Shown here piece after piece: positions 1 through 8,012 of a DNA stretch of 32,127 bases (positions within the stretch are counted from its first letter, which is position 1; the number at the start of each line of letters is the position of its first letter). The notes under the pieces were generated by a model. The model made no database searches. It saw only the letters and a program-made list of their open reading frames with translations, and was not told the DNA's origin. Source of the stretch: Tabrizicola sp. (GTDB lineage Bacteria > Pseudomonadota > Alphaproteobacteria > Rhodobacterales > Rhodobacteraceae); contig JAAURK010000008.1 of the NCBI GenBank assembly GCA_012032275.1, positions 1 to 32,127 on the forward strand, given 5' to 3'. A program made the position numbers and the translations under genes.

Positions 1-1243
1 GCCGTTCCAGCGCCGTGCGTTCCGCCGCGATGGTCGCATATTCGCTGCCGACGACGTCGATGCCGATGTCGGATCCCGCGGTTGCATCGACCAGCGTCGT
101 GCCGGTGGCGGCGAGGGCATCGCGGCAATCGCGGATGGCGAAGGTCACGCCTTCCAGCACGGCGCGGGTTCCGGCGGCGCGGTCGGTGGCATGCTCGAGG
201 CCGGTGAAGGCGCCCCGGATGGCGGCAGAGTTGAGCGGCGTCCGCTCGCCACCGAGATAGGGCAGGAACAGGGTCTTGCTGGGGGCCTGCAGCGTGGCGA
301 GTTCGCCGGTGAGGAAGGCGGCATCGCGGCCGACAAGCTGGGCATACCAGTTCAGCGCATCGGTCGCGGCCAGGATCACGCCCATCTGGTGCCAGGTTTC
401 CGGCAGCGCATGGCAAAAGGTGTGGACAGCGGTTTCGGGATCGGGGTGATACCCGTCATTGGCGGCAAAAAGCACGCCCGACGTGCCCAGCGACACGAAC
501 GCCTCCCCCGCCCGGACGACGCCGACGCCGACGCCCGAGGCCGCATTGTCGCCGCCTCCGCCCCGCAACAACGACGCCGGGGCAAACCCCCACCGCGCCG
601 CCAATGTTGCGCGCAATTGGCCCGACACGGCCGATCCTTCGACAAGCGTCGGCATATGGCTCCGCGTCAGCCAGGTCGCCTGCAAAAGCGCGTCCGACCA
701 GTCGCGCGCCTTGGTGTCGAGCCAGCTTGTTCCCGCCGCATCCGACATCTCGGCCACATGTTCGCCCGTGAGCCAGAGGCGGAGATAGTCCTTCGGGAGC
801 AGAACCCGTGCCACCCGCTCCCACAGCCGCGGTTCGTTCTTGCGGACCCAGACGAGCTTTGGTGCGGTGAAGCCGGGGAAGACGATATTGCCGGTCACCC
901 GCCGGAACATCGGATCGCCGTCAAGCTCGGCCGCTTCGGCATGGGCGCGGGTATCGTTCCACAGGATGCAGGGCCGCAGCACCTCATCGGCGGCATCAAG
1001 AAGGGTAGCGCCGTGCATCTGCCCCGAAAGCCCGATTCCGCGCACCGCCGAAAGGCCGCGCGCGGCAAGCTGATCCAGCACCGCTTCGACCGAGGTGATC
1101 CAGTCTGTCGGGGATTGTTCGCTCCACCCTTCGCGCGGGCGGGAGAGGGTAAGAGGTGCGGTCGCCTCTGCCAGAACCGCCTGGCGGTCGTCGATCAGGA
1201 TGCCCTTGACGCCAGATGTGCCCAGATCAAGGCCGATATACAT
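1..1243 (-). CDS. xylB: Xylulokinase, 3' end cut by window edge
   Basis: FGGY-family sugar kinase that phosphorylates D-xylulose with ATP to D-xylulose 5-phosphate, the entry point to the pentose phosphate pathway; cytoplasmic. The reading frame runs open from an ATG at 1243 to the window edge, giving 414 residues without a stop. The N-terminus has the phosphate-binding DLGTSGVKG motif (residues 5-13), followed by GLSGQMHGATLLD, which is typical of xylulokinases, and later GGGGDNAASGVGVG and the FLPYLGGERTP signature. Family members are about 480 aa, so some 70 C-terminal residues lie outside the window. The start overlaps the xylG stop by one base (TGATG), so translation is coupled. It is the last visible gene of the xylFHGB operon. 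The identity as a xylulokinase rather than another FGGY kinase rests on GQMHG and the neighbours. Confidence 0.93.
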   Translation of the reverse strand, partial: MYIGLDLGTSGVKGILIDDRQAVLAEATAPLTLSRPREGWSEQSPTDWITSVEAVLDQLAARGLSAVRGIGLSGQMHGATLLDAADEVLRPCILWNDTRAHAEAAELDGDPMFRRVTGNIVFPGFTAPKLVWVRKNEPRLWERVARVLLPKDYLRLWLTGEHVAEMSDAAGTSWLDTKARDWSDALLQATWLTRSHMPTLVEGSAVSGQLRATLAARWGFAPASLLRGGGGDNAASGVGVGVVRAGEAFVSLGTSGVLFAANDGYHPDPETAVHTFCHALPETWHQMGVILAATDALNWYAQLVGRDAAFLTGELATLQAPSKTLFLPYLGGERTPLNSAAIRGAFTGLEHATDRAAGTRAVLEGVTFAIRDCRDALAATGTTLVDATAGSDIGIDVVGSEYATIAAERTALER

Positions 1244-2001
1244 CACGCAGCCTGTGCCGGTGTCTTGCCCAGGATGATCATGCCGAGGATGTCCTCGTCG
1301 GTGACCTCGTTCACGTTTACCGTCCCGACCAGCTGGCCGTTCTTCATCACCGAGGCCCGGTCGCACAGCTTCATGACGTTGTGGATGTCATGCTCGATCA
1401 GGAAGATGCCGAGGCCCTGCGCCTTCAGCTCTTGAATAAGCTCTGCCACCATCTGGGTTTCATGTGGGCCAAGCGCCGCGGTCGGTTCGTCCATGATCAG
1501 GATCTTGGCGTTGAAATAGACCGCCCGCGCGATGGCGACCGACTGTCGCTGACCGCCCGACAGGGCCGAAACCGGAACGTTGAACTTGCGGAAGTTGGGG
1601 TTGAGCCGCCCCATGATCTTGCGCGTCTCCGCCTCCATGGAGCTGTCGTCCACAAAACCCATCGAATTGACCAGCTCTCGCCCCAGAAAGAGGTTCGAGG
1701 CGGCGTCAAGGTTGTCGGCCAGCGCCAGCGTCTGGTAGATCGTCTCGATGTTATGCGCCCGGGCGTCGCGGGGGTTGTTGATGTCAACCGGTTTCCCGTT
1801 GATCAGGATCTCGCCCGCATCCGCCTTGTAGGCACCGGACAGGCATTTGATCAGCGTCGATTTGCCCGCGCCATTGTGGCCAAGCAGGCCGACAACCTCG
1901 CCCGGGTAAAGATCGACCGTGACGTGATCCACGGCCTTGATACCCCCGAAGGAGATCGAGATATCACGCAATTCAACAAGAGGTGTTCCGGTTCTGGCCA
2001 T
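1243..2001 (-). CDS. xylG: Sugar ABC transporter ATP-binding protein, XylG-like
   Basis: ATPase subunit of a D-xylose-type (CUT2) ABC importer, at the inner face of the cytoplasmic membrane. The 252-aa protein has a single nucleotide-binding domain: Walker [10 protein letters not shown] near residue 41, Q-loop region [16 protein letters not shown] signature LSGGQRQ and Walker [13 protein letters not shown], then the switch His in IEHDIH. Enterobacterial XylG and RbsA are double-domain proteins of about 500 aa; this one is half-size, like FrcA, so two copies would be needed per transporter. It starts 12 bp after the xylH stop, behind a GAGGG Shine-Dalgarno. The specific substrate is inferred from XylF-like and XylB neighbours, not from the ATPase itself. 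Confidence 0.92.
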   Translation of the reverse strand: MARTGTPLVELRDISISFGGIKAVDHVTVDLYPGEVVGLLGHNGAGKSTLIKCLSGAYKADAGEILINGKPVDINNPRDARAHNIETIYQTLALADNLDAASNLFLGRELVNSMGFVDDSSMEAETRKIMGRLNPNFRKFNVPVSALSGGQRQSVAIARAVYFNAKILIMDEPTAALGPHETQMVAELIQELKAQGLGIFLIEHDIHNVMKLCDRASVMKNGQLVGTVNVNEVTDEDILGMIILGKTPAQAA

Positions 2002-2013
2002 GGTTCTGGACCC

Positions 2014-3336
2014 TCACTTCGTTCCGCGGCGATAAAGGATGTCGAGATAGACGGCGAGCACCAGCACACCGCCCACGACGATGTTCTGGATGGCAGCGTC
2101 AAAGCCGATCAGCACCATGCCGGTCTGCAGGCTTTGCATGACCAGCGCGCCGATGATGGCGCCGTAGATCGTGCCCACACCGCCCGCAAGCGAGGTGCCG
2201 CCGATCACGGCTGCGGCGATCACGTAAAGCTCGTCCAGCGTGCCAAGCGAGTTCGTCGCCGAATTCAGGCGGGCAGAGGCGACGACGGATGAAAGACCGG
2301 TCAGGAAGCCCATCAGCGCAAAGATCTTGACCTTCATCCACCGCGTGTTGATGCCCGAAAGCTCTGCCGCGTCGGGGTTGCCGCCGATGGCATAGACATA
2401 GCGGCCGAAACGCGTGCGGCTCATCAGGACGGACATGCAGATACCGACCGCAAGCAGGATCAGCACCGGAATGGCAAAGCCGTGGCTGATGAACAGACCC
2501 TCTTCCGGGACGGTGATGCCATTGCGTTCGGCATATTGCCGGACGATGCCTTTCGGCCAGGGATAGGCGTTCACGACCAGCGTCGCCGCGATCACAATGC
2601 CGCATCCCAGGAGACCGAGGAAATACTCCGCCCACATCGGGCGCAGCGGGAAAGCGTGCTGCATTCTGGACCGGCGTCCGCCAACCAGCATCCAGATGAT
2701 GACAAGGCAGCCAAGGCCGCATACCAGCCAGCTTCCGGTGGCGCCGATGGATCCGTAGGGGCCGCCGCCCAGCAAGGCGAAGGTCGCGTCGACGGGCGAG
2801 ATCGTCTCGCCCCGCGCGACAAGGAACGCCGCGCCGCGCCAGACCAGCAGGCCGCCCAGCGTGACGATGAAGGCGGGGATGGTCAGATAGGCGATCAGCC
2901 AGCCGTGAAACGCCCCGATCAATGTGCCCAGTGCGACACCGGCAAGGCAGGTCAGCCCCCAGATCATCGGATCGCCAAGCCCAAGATATTTCGGAAGAAT
3001 CCAGACCTGCAGAATTCCCATGATCATCGCGCAAAAGCCAAGCAACGACCCGACGGACAGGTCGATGTTGCGCGTCACGATCACCAGCACCATGCCGGTC
3101 GCCATGATGCCGATGCTCGAGGTCTGGACGGTGAGGTTCCAGAGGTTGCGTGGCGTCAGGAATGCGCCGAAGCCGTTCACCAGCACGCCATAGAGGTGAA
3201 ACCCGATCCAGATCAGCAACAGCGCACCGATCATCCCAAGCAGGCGGGTATCGATCTCGGTCGCCTTGAGGAAGCGGGAGAATGGCCCCAGATGCGCGGT
3301 TTGCGTGGCGGGTGACTGAAGGGAAGGCTGGCTCAT
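2014..3336 (-). CDS. xylH: D-xylose-type ABC transporter permease XylH
   Basis: Membrane-spanning permease of the xylose importer (BPD_transp_2 family, CUT2 class). I place the start at the ATG at 3336 (residues MSQPSLQS), which has an AGGA Shine-Dalgarno seven bases upstream, giving 440 aa; the frame is open farther upstream but that part overlaps the intergenic hairpin and looks non-coding. Many hydrophobic segments are visible from about residue 30 onward, with the family-typical RNIDLSVGSLLGF and GTSLAGGVGTIYGAIIGALV regions. It is longer than enterobacterial XylH (about 390 aa); the excess is a periplasmic or cytoplasmic insert near GGRRSRMQHAFPLRPMW, as is usual in alphaproteobacterial XylH. 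It follows xylF after a 161-bp gap holding a strong hairpin. Confidence 0.92.
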   Translation of the reverse strand: MSQPSLQSPATQTAHLGPFSRFLKATEIDTRLLGMIGALLLIWIGFHLYGVLVNGFGAFLTPRNLWNLTVQTSSIGIMATGMVLVIVTRNIDLSVGSLLGFCAMIMGILQVWILPKYLGLGDPMIWGLTCLAGVALGTLIGAFHGWLIAYLTIPAFIVTLGGLLVWRGAAFLVARGETISPVDATFALLGGGPYGSIGATGSWLVCGLGCLVIIWMLVGGRRSRMQHAFPLRPMWAEYFLGLLGCGIVIAATLVVNAYPWPKGIVRQYAERNGITVPEEGLFISHGFAIPVLILLAVGICMSVLMSRTRFGRYVYAIGGNPDAAELSGINTRWMKVKIFALMGFLTGLSSVVASARLNSATNSLGTLDELYVIAAAVIGGTSLAGGVGTIYGAIIGALVMQSLQTGMVLIGFDAAIQNIVVGGVLVLAVYLDILYRRGTK

Positions 3337-3458
3337 GTCCACGTCCTGCACTTTGGAAAAGGGGTAAATACGGGTATGCGGCCATCGCCGGGCCGGGTGC
3401 CGGAACTGCGCGCCGCAAGACCATGCAGCGCTGTCGCCGCGACGTCCGGAACAAGGCA

Positions 3459-3482
3459 TGGCGCCGCCCGGAGGCGACGCCA
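3459..3482 (-). promoter_or_regulatory. Stable RNA hairpin between xylF and xylH
   Basis: Just after the xylF stop, the minus-strand transcript can form a 10-bp stem (arms 3473-3482 and 3459-3468, with one G-U pair) closed by a UCCG tetraloop. No U-run follows, so it does not look like a full terminator. Hairpins at this place are known from binding-protein-dependent transport operons, where they protect the 3' end of the binding-protein mRNA and lower expression of the permease. That role is an inference here. Confidence 0.6.
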
Positions 3483-3497
3483 GCGTGGTTCAAGCCA

Positions 3498-4522
3498 TTA
3501 CTGGCAGGCGGCGATCCCGTCCATTGCGCCTTCGCAAGCCTGCTCTTTCGAGATATGGCCCGCGTCGATGACGAGATCGAGGTTGTCCTTGGTGATCGGC
3601 GTCGGCGCCAGGAAGATCGCGTTCATTTCAACGCCCTTCTCACCGCCGGACCATTTCACCGCGCCGTTGACGGCATCGAGGGCCGACCCGCCGGCCAGAG
3701 CGGCAGCAATTTCTGCCGCAGCCGCGCCAAGCTGACGGGAGTCCTTCCAGACCGACACTGTCTGCGTTCCGCGTGCCACACGGTTCAGCGCGGCAAGATC
3801 GCCGTCCTGACCGCCGACCGGGATGTTCAGGCCCTGCGCGGAAAGCGCTGCGATCACGCCACCGGCCATCCCGTCATTCTCTGCGAGAACCGCATCGACG
3901 GCATTGTTGTTGGCGGTCAGGATCTGCTCCATGTTCGCCTGGGCATTGTCCGGCTTCCAGCCTTCCGAGAAGGCCTCACCGACGATCTTGATCTTGCCCG
4001 CTTCGACATCGGCACCGATCACTTCCATCATGCCTTCCAGCAGGAAGAGCGCGTTCGGATCGCCCGGGTCGCCCTTGATGATGGCATAGTTGCCCTCAGG
4101 CTGGGCGGCCTTCACGGTTTCCGCGATGATCCTGCCGACACCCTTGTTGTCGAAGGTCAGATAGAAGGCGCGCTCATCCTCGATCAGGCGGTCATAGCCG
4201 ACCACCGGGATGGCTTCGGCCGCGGCCTTGTCGATCGCCGGGCCGATGGCGTCCTTGTCCATCGCCAGGATGATCAGCGCGTCGGCGCCCTGCGCGATCA
4301 GCGCTTCGACATCGGTCAGCTGCTTAGCCGCCGAACCCTGCGCGTCCGCCGAAATGTAAGTGTTGCCCGCTGCCTCAAGCGCGCCCTTGATCGCGCCTCG
4401 TCCGTCTTCCACCGCTCTTCCTGGAAATTCGACCAGGAGACGCCAATGGTCAGGCCTTCGGCCAGCGCGGCCGACGAAAAGCCAGCCGCCGCAACGACCG
4501 CGGCGAGAAAGATTTTACGCAT
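3498..4522 (-). pseudogene. xylF: D-xylose-binding protein XylF, frameshifted near codon 44
   Basis: Periplasmic substrate-binding protein of the xylose importer. The ATG at 4522 has a GGGAGG Shine-Dalgarno and starts a clear signal peptide ending FSSAALA, followed by [22 protein letters not shown]. At about 4395 the frame breaks: the rest of the protein ([19 protein letters not shown] onward to 3498) continues in another frame. Restoring one G in the run read as cgcgcc would give DEAAIKGAL and a normal protein of 341 aa. Downstream of the break no stop interrupts the sequence and conserved stretches such as ALIILAMDKDAIGPAID, VVGYDRLI and VLAENDGMAGG are intact. A single recent deletion or an assembly error fits better than an old pseudogene. 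First gene of the operon, divergent from the ROK regulator. Confidence 0.9.
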
Positions 4523-4586
4523 TGTGATCCTCCCTATGGATGCGGCCAGCGCATGGCCGGTCCGACAGATTCGTCGGTACCCGCGC

Positions 4587-4615
4587 AAAATGGCGTGAAT
4601 AAATTCAGTTGTCAA
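4587..4615 (-). promoter_or_regulatory. Candidate xyl operon promoter in AT-rich divergent region
   Basis: On the minus strand a perfect TTGACA (4610-4615 on plus) lies 17 bp from CATTTT (4587-4592), a weak -10. It sits in the only AT-rich block (about 4588-4625) of the 213-bp xylF/ROK intergenic region. On the plus strand the same block offers TTGTCA (4609-4614), so promoters for the operon and the regulator may overlap back to back, and the ROK protein probably binds here. The exact operator is not resolved by eye. Confidence 0.5.
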
Positions 4616-4735
4616 AATAAAAATACTGCGAGACACTACGATCTCTGCCCTGTACACCCCATCTCCGGGCAATCATCGCCAGTTTCATGGGCTGTTCGGG
4701 GTTGAGCGGCGCTCATTAGTTCGGAGGCCGAATAA

Positions 4736-6013
4736 ATGGCTGTGATGCGCCAGATCGATGAAGACGGGGATCGGCGTCAAGGTGTCGGACCGCTCATTCC
4801 GCCGCTGTCGGATACGTTGCGCCCGCTTCGCCAGCAGGTTTTCGAAAGGGTGCGCGCTGCGGGGCTCATTCCCCGGGTTCAGGTGGCGAAGGATCTGGGT
4901 GTCAGCCCCGCCTCGGTCACCACGCTCACGTCCGAACTGATCGAAGCGGGGCTGATCGAAGAGATCGCGACCTCACGCGAAGGCGATGCGGGGCGCGGGC
5001 GCCCGGCCGTGGCGCTTGGCGTGCGGGCCGGTGCGCATCGGGTGGCGGGCATGAAGCTGTCGGACCGCGAGCATACGGCGGTCATCGTCGATTTCGCCGG
5101 CAATCTCATCGCGGATGACGTCATCCCGCGCAAGCCGGGTCCGGTGTCGGTCCCCGAGATTCTCGTGGCCGTGGAACTGCTGTTGGACCGGGTCTGCGCC
5201 AAGGCCGGACTGACCCGGCAAGAGCTTTCGGCCGTCGGCATCGGCCTGCCCGGTTTCGTCGATTGCACCGAGGGGCTGGTGCTCTGGTCGTCGGTGCTGG
5301 CGGACCGGTCGGTGCCCCTTGCCGCCCTCGCCTCGAAGAAACTCGGGCTGCAGGTGGCGATCGACAATGACGCCAATCTGGTAGCGCTGGCTGAGCTTTG
5401 GTTCGGGGCGGGACGGGGGCTTTCGGATTTTGCCGTGGTCACGATCGAGCATGGCGTCGGCATGGGGCTGGTGCTGAACCACCGGATCTATCGCGGGTCG
5501 CAGCGGCTGGGGATGGAGCTTGGGCATATCAAGGTTCAGCTCGACGGAGCCCTCTGCCGATGCGGGCAGCGCGGCTGCCTTGAGGCCTATGTCGCCGACT
5601 ATGCCCTCGCGCGGGAGGCGACGACGGCGCTCAACTGGGGGCACAAGGAGGGGCAGTCGATCGTCGTGCTGCTGGAAAGCCTCTATGACCATGCGAAGGC
5701 AGGAAATGCGACGGCGCGGTCAATCTTCCGCCGGGCCGGACGGTATCTTGCGGTGGGGCTGTCGAATGTGATCAACCTGTTCGATCCGGCGCTGATCATC
5801 CTGTCCGGCGAACGCATGCGTTATGATTACCTCTATGCCGCCGAAACCCTGGCCGAGATGGACAATCTGGTGATCCAGACCGGCCGCCCGCGCCCCCCGA
5901 TCGAGATCCACGCCTGGGGCGATCTGCTCTGGGCCCACGGCGCCGCGGCACTGGCCCTGTCAGCGGTCTCGGAGGGGATCCTCGCTCCGGCACGGGAACT
6001 CGCCGCACAATAG
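4736..6013 (+). CDS. xylR: ROK-family transcriptional repressor, XylR-like
   Basis: Sugar-responsive repressor of the NagC/Mlc/XylR class, 425 aa. An N-terminal winged helix-turn-helix is visible around residues 35-70 (VQVAKDLGVSPASVTTLTSELIEAGLI), followed by a sugar-kinase-like ROK domain with GIGLPGFVDCTEG, the DNDANLVALAE segment, EHGVGMGLV and the zinc motif CRCGQRGC (Cys274, Cys276, Cys281) with LELGH-type GMELGHIK before it. The start at 4736 is backed by GGAGG eight bases upstream; ATG at 4745 is a less supported alternative. It is divergent from the xylose operon, so xylose (or a derivative) is the likely effector and the operon the likely target; both are inferred from context. The symbol follows that context. 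Confidence 0.9.
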   Translation: MAVMRQIDEDGDRRQGVGPLIPPLSDTLRPLRQQVFERVRAAGLIPRVQVAKDLGVSPASVTTLTSELIEAGLIEEIATSREGDAGRGRPAVALGVRAGAHRVAGMKLSDREHTAVIVDFAGNLIADDVIPRKPGPVSVPEILVAVELLLDRVCAKAGLTRQELSAVGIGLPGFVDCTEGLVLWSSVLADRSVPLAALASKKLGLQVAIDNDANLVALAELWFGAGRGLSDFAVVTIEHGVGMGLVLNHRIYRGSQRLGMELGHIKVQLDGALCRCGQRGCLEAYVADYALAREATTALNWGHKEGQSIVVLLESLYDHAKAGNATARSIFRRAGRYLAVGLSNVINLFDPALIILSGERMRYDYLYAAETLAEMDNLVIQTGRPRPPIEIHAWGDLLWAHGAAALALSAVSEGILAPARELAAQ

Positions 6014-6121
6014 CTCCCGCCATCGCCAGGCCCGCCGCCTCGTCCAGAGCGAGGTGCCGGTCCGGGGCCAGTGCTGGCCTGCGTGGTCGACGCCGCGAAG
6101 GGCGGGTTCGAGCCAGGTTTG

Positions 6122-6664
6122 TCAGATGAGACGATCCAGAACGAAGTCGGCCCGCGCCTCGACGCCAACTTTCGGCAGAACATTCACTTCATAGCCAAGT
6201 TTCTCGAATGCGCTGAAAAGACGATGATACTCTGCGACGCCTTCGTCGAAATCGTGCCGTCGTTCAGGATCCGTCTGGTAAATCTCCGGCCAAGGCGGCG
6301 TCAGAAAAACGCGGCTTTGAAAGCGATCGTGTCCGGCGAGAGTTCTGAATGCGGGTATTCCAGTCGCATGCTCCAACGCAACGGCCGCGTCCACAAGCCC
6401 ACGGTCAAAGAAGACCCATTCTGCAAAGGCTTCTACGCGCTCCCGGTCGCGAGAGGCCATCTCGAATGCTCGTCTCGCGAAAGCCTCGAGGTTGACCCAT
6501 GGCAGCGCTCTTCCGTCACCCCGCAGTTCTTCCGAGACAATCCTCCGCCCAGGCTCCTCGATGGTTTCAAACCCTCGCCGCTTCAGTTCAAGCAGCAGCG
6601 TTGATTTCCCTCCTCCCGAACACCCCGAAAGGATAACGTCCTGATTGGCGCAGCTGATTGGCAT
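6122..6664 (-). CDS. Small AAA-type P-loop ATPase of unknown role
   Basis: A 180-aa protein with a P-loop GCSGGGKST at residues 14-22, right after a short beta strand (DVILS), and a Walker-B-like WVFFDRGLVDA around residue 87. This resembles the AAA_28/NadR-kinase-like family of small predicted ATPases or kinases (EEPGRRIVSEE is typical of that family). I start it at the ATG at 6664, which has GAGGAGGG upstream; the frame extends to 6742 without such support. It is convergent with the ROK gene and stands alone, with no partner gene on its strand within 290 bp, so context gives no function. G+C seems somewhat lower than in the xyl genes. Substrate unknown. Confidence 0.82.
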   Translation of the reverse strand: MPISCANQDVILSGCSGGGKSTLLLELKRRGFETIEEPGRRIVSEELRGDGRALPWVNLEAFARRAFEMASRDRERVEAFAEWVFFDRGLVDAAVALEHATGIPAFRTLAGHDRFQSRVFLTPPWPEIYQTDPERRHDFDEGVAEYHRLFSAFEKLGYEVNVLPKVGVEARADFVLDRLI

Positions 6665-6773
6665 GAGGCCCTCCTCGTCGTTCTCGAATTTTCCAAAGAA
6701 AGTCGACAGGCCGCAGTGTCCCGGTCCCAGACGGTCGCGCAAGCCTCGTGTCGTCGCCTACAGTGACCGCAGC

Positions 6774-6799
6774 GACGGTTCCTGGCGACGGTTCCTGGC
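6774..6799. repeat. 13-bp tandem repeat, two copies
   Basis: GACGGTTCCTGGC occurs twice in direct tandem, followed by a partial third unit (GACGGGG). It lies in the 298-bp gap between the ATPase start (6664) and the azlD end (6963). No coding or promoter role is visible. Confidence 0.75.
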
Positions 6800-6855
6800 G
6801 ACGGGGCAAGGCGGGGCGCCGTCGGGAGTGAGGGCTCTGACCGCGGCGCAAGCGG

Positions 6856-6902
6856 GCGATGCTGCCGGTCATGGCAAGACCCGCAGACCCGTCGCCTCGT
6901 CC
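6856..6902 (+). repeat. Mosaic intergenic repeat fragment (copy 1)
   Basis: Contains GCTGCCGGTCATGGC, then an about 16-base spacer, then CGCCTCGTCC. The same order and similar spacing recur at 15964-16007 (GCTGCCGGTCGTGGC ... CGCCTCGTCC). This and other fragments suggest a dispersed extragenic repeat restricted in this window to the 6-17 kb stretch. The alignment was made by eye. Confidence 0.55.
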
Positions 6903-6962
6903 TTGACGCGTGCCGCATGCGGGCCTTTGCGGCGGCGGACAAGAGCCGAGGCCAGATGTCCC

Positions 6963-7253
6963 CTACATGCCGATGTTTGTCCAGAGGGCGGCGATGGCCG
7001 TCCCGGCCATCATTGCCCAGACGGCGCTGCGCGACAGCACCATGACCAGCACCGTCGCAGCCGCGGCCGCGATCTCGCGCAAGCCCGCCTCGATCAGGGC
7101 TGTGGCGACAATGGCCGCGATGACAGAGGCTGCGAGCGTGTCGAGAAACCGTCTCAGCCGCGGCGTTGGATCGACGCCAGCCATCAGGACCGGGCCGATC
7201 GCACGCGTGGCGTACACCAGGACGGCAACCATGAGAACAAGTGACCAAGACAT
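6963..7253 (-). CDS. azlD: AzlD family small membrane protein
   Basis: A 96-aa, very hydrophobic protein with three to four transmembrane segments and the family feature VYATRAIGPVLM near the start, followed by RRFLDTLAASVIAAIVATAL. AzlD is the small partner of AzlC in exporters of branched-chain amino acids and analogues in the cytoplasmic membrane. The start codon directly abuts the azlC stop (TAGATG), so the two are translated together, as usual for this pair. Export substrate cannot be read from sequence. Confidence 0.9.
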   Translation of the reverse strand: MSWSLVLMVAVLVYATRAIGPVLMAGVDPTPRLRRFLDTLAASVIAAIVATALIEAGLREIAAAAATVLVMVLSRSAVWAMMAGTAIAALWTNIGM

Positions 7254-7952
7254 CTAGTCGCGCCCAACCAGGGAAAGGCCCGCACCGGCAAGGGCCGAGA
7301 CGATGACGCTCCATCCAGCTGGCAGGAGACCCTGCGTCGCGACAGCACAAAGTCCTGCAACCGCGACCGGAAGCGCCATCCGGGGCCTTCTCACCTCGCC
7401 CGCCAGGACGGCGGCGAAGAAGCAGAGCATGACAACATCGAAGCCGTATCGGGACACGTTCCCGATCACGTCCCCTGCAAGTGCGCCGATGGCGGTGCCC
7501 GCCACCCAGTTCAGCCACAGCGCCAGGCCCCCGCCAAGCAGCAGGCCGACATCGGTTTCGCCGTTGCGGAATTTCGGATGTGTCCGCGCAAAGTTCGGAT
7601 CGCTCAGCCAGGCGAGCGCCGGAAATCGGTGCCGTGCGGGCAGAGCATTCAGTTCCCGCGATACGACAGCGCCCATGACGACAAGGCGCGCGCTGATCGC
7701 CAGGACGATCAGCGCCAGCGACGCCCAGGCGACATCGGGGCCGGCGAAATCCAGGGTGGCAAATTGCGCGGCCCCCGAAAACACCAGTGCGCTCATCGCG
7801 ATGGCCTTCTCTGGCGAAATCCCGGCCTCGATGGCGGCCGCACCGAACGCGATACCGAAGGGCGTCGAAAAGACGGCCACGGGCATCAGATCGACGAATC
7901 CCGCCCAGACGCCCTTCCTCGTAAGCCGTATCTGCTGCCCGCCCTTAACCAT
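7254..7952 (-). CDS. azlC: AzlC family branched-chain amino acid exporter subunit
   Basis: Large subunit of an AzlCD exporter. The frame opens at a TTG at 7988, but I prefer the ATG at 7952 (MVKGGQQIRLTRKGVWAG), giving 232 aa, close to the family norm. Characteristic features are VAVFSTPFGIAFGAAAIEAGIS near the N-terminus, FSGAAQFATLDF (the family-typical SGxxQF) and the charged RHRFPALAWLSDPNFARTH loop before several C-terminal membrane helices. Neither start has a clear Shine-Dalgarno; with TTGACT (7983-7988 on the complement) 17 bp from TCTAAC, transcription could begin almost at the ATG, so a leaderless message is possible. Divergent from the CGNR zinc-finger gene. Confidence 0.9.
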   Translation of the reverse strand: MVKGGQQIRLTRKGVWAGFVDLMPVAVFSTPFGIAFGAAAIEAGISPEKAIAMSALVFSGAAQFATLDFAGPDVAWASLALIVLAISARLVVMGAVVSRELNALPARHRFPALAWLSDPNFARTHPKFRNGETDVGLLLGGGLALWLNWVAGTAIGALAGDVIGNVSRYGFDVVMLCFFAAVLAGEVRRPRMALPVAVAGLCAVATQGLLPAGWSVIVSALAGAGLSLVGRD

Positions 7953-7958
7953 GGAAGT

Positions 7959-8006
7959 GGTTAGAGCATCATGCCGGTTGCCAGTCAACCAGTATAAAGG
8001 TTAGAG
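7959..8006. promoter_or_regulatory. Divergent azlC/CGNR control region with inverted and direct repeats
   Basis: The 60-bp gap between azlC and the CGNR gene holds an inverted repeat GGTTG-N5-CAACC (7976-7990) and a direct repeat GGTTAGAG at 7959-7966 and 7999-8006, exactly 40 bp apart. A TATAAA box (7993-7998) could be the -10 of the plus-strand gene. The arrangement suits a shared operator, perhaps for the CGNR protein itself; that is inference. Confidence 0.5.
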
Positions 8007-8012
8007 TAGCTC

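Noticed and set aside
191-1435. A 414-codon plus-strand open frame over xylB and xylG
   Set aside because: Antisense to clear xylulokinase and ABC-ATPase sequence; low-complexity Arg/Ala/Gly composition.
3282-4598. A 438-codon plus-strand frame across xylF
   Set aside because: Antisense shadow; the minus strand carries XylF with all family blocks, interrupted only by one base.
6774-6799. Start of a CRISPR array
   Set aside because: The 13-bp units are directly adjacent with no spacers, only two full copies, and no cas genes are near.
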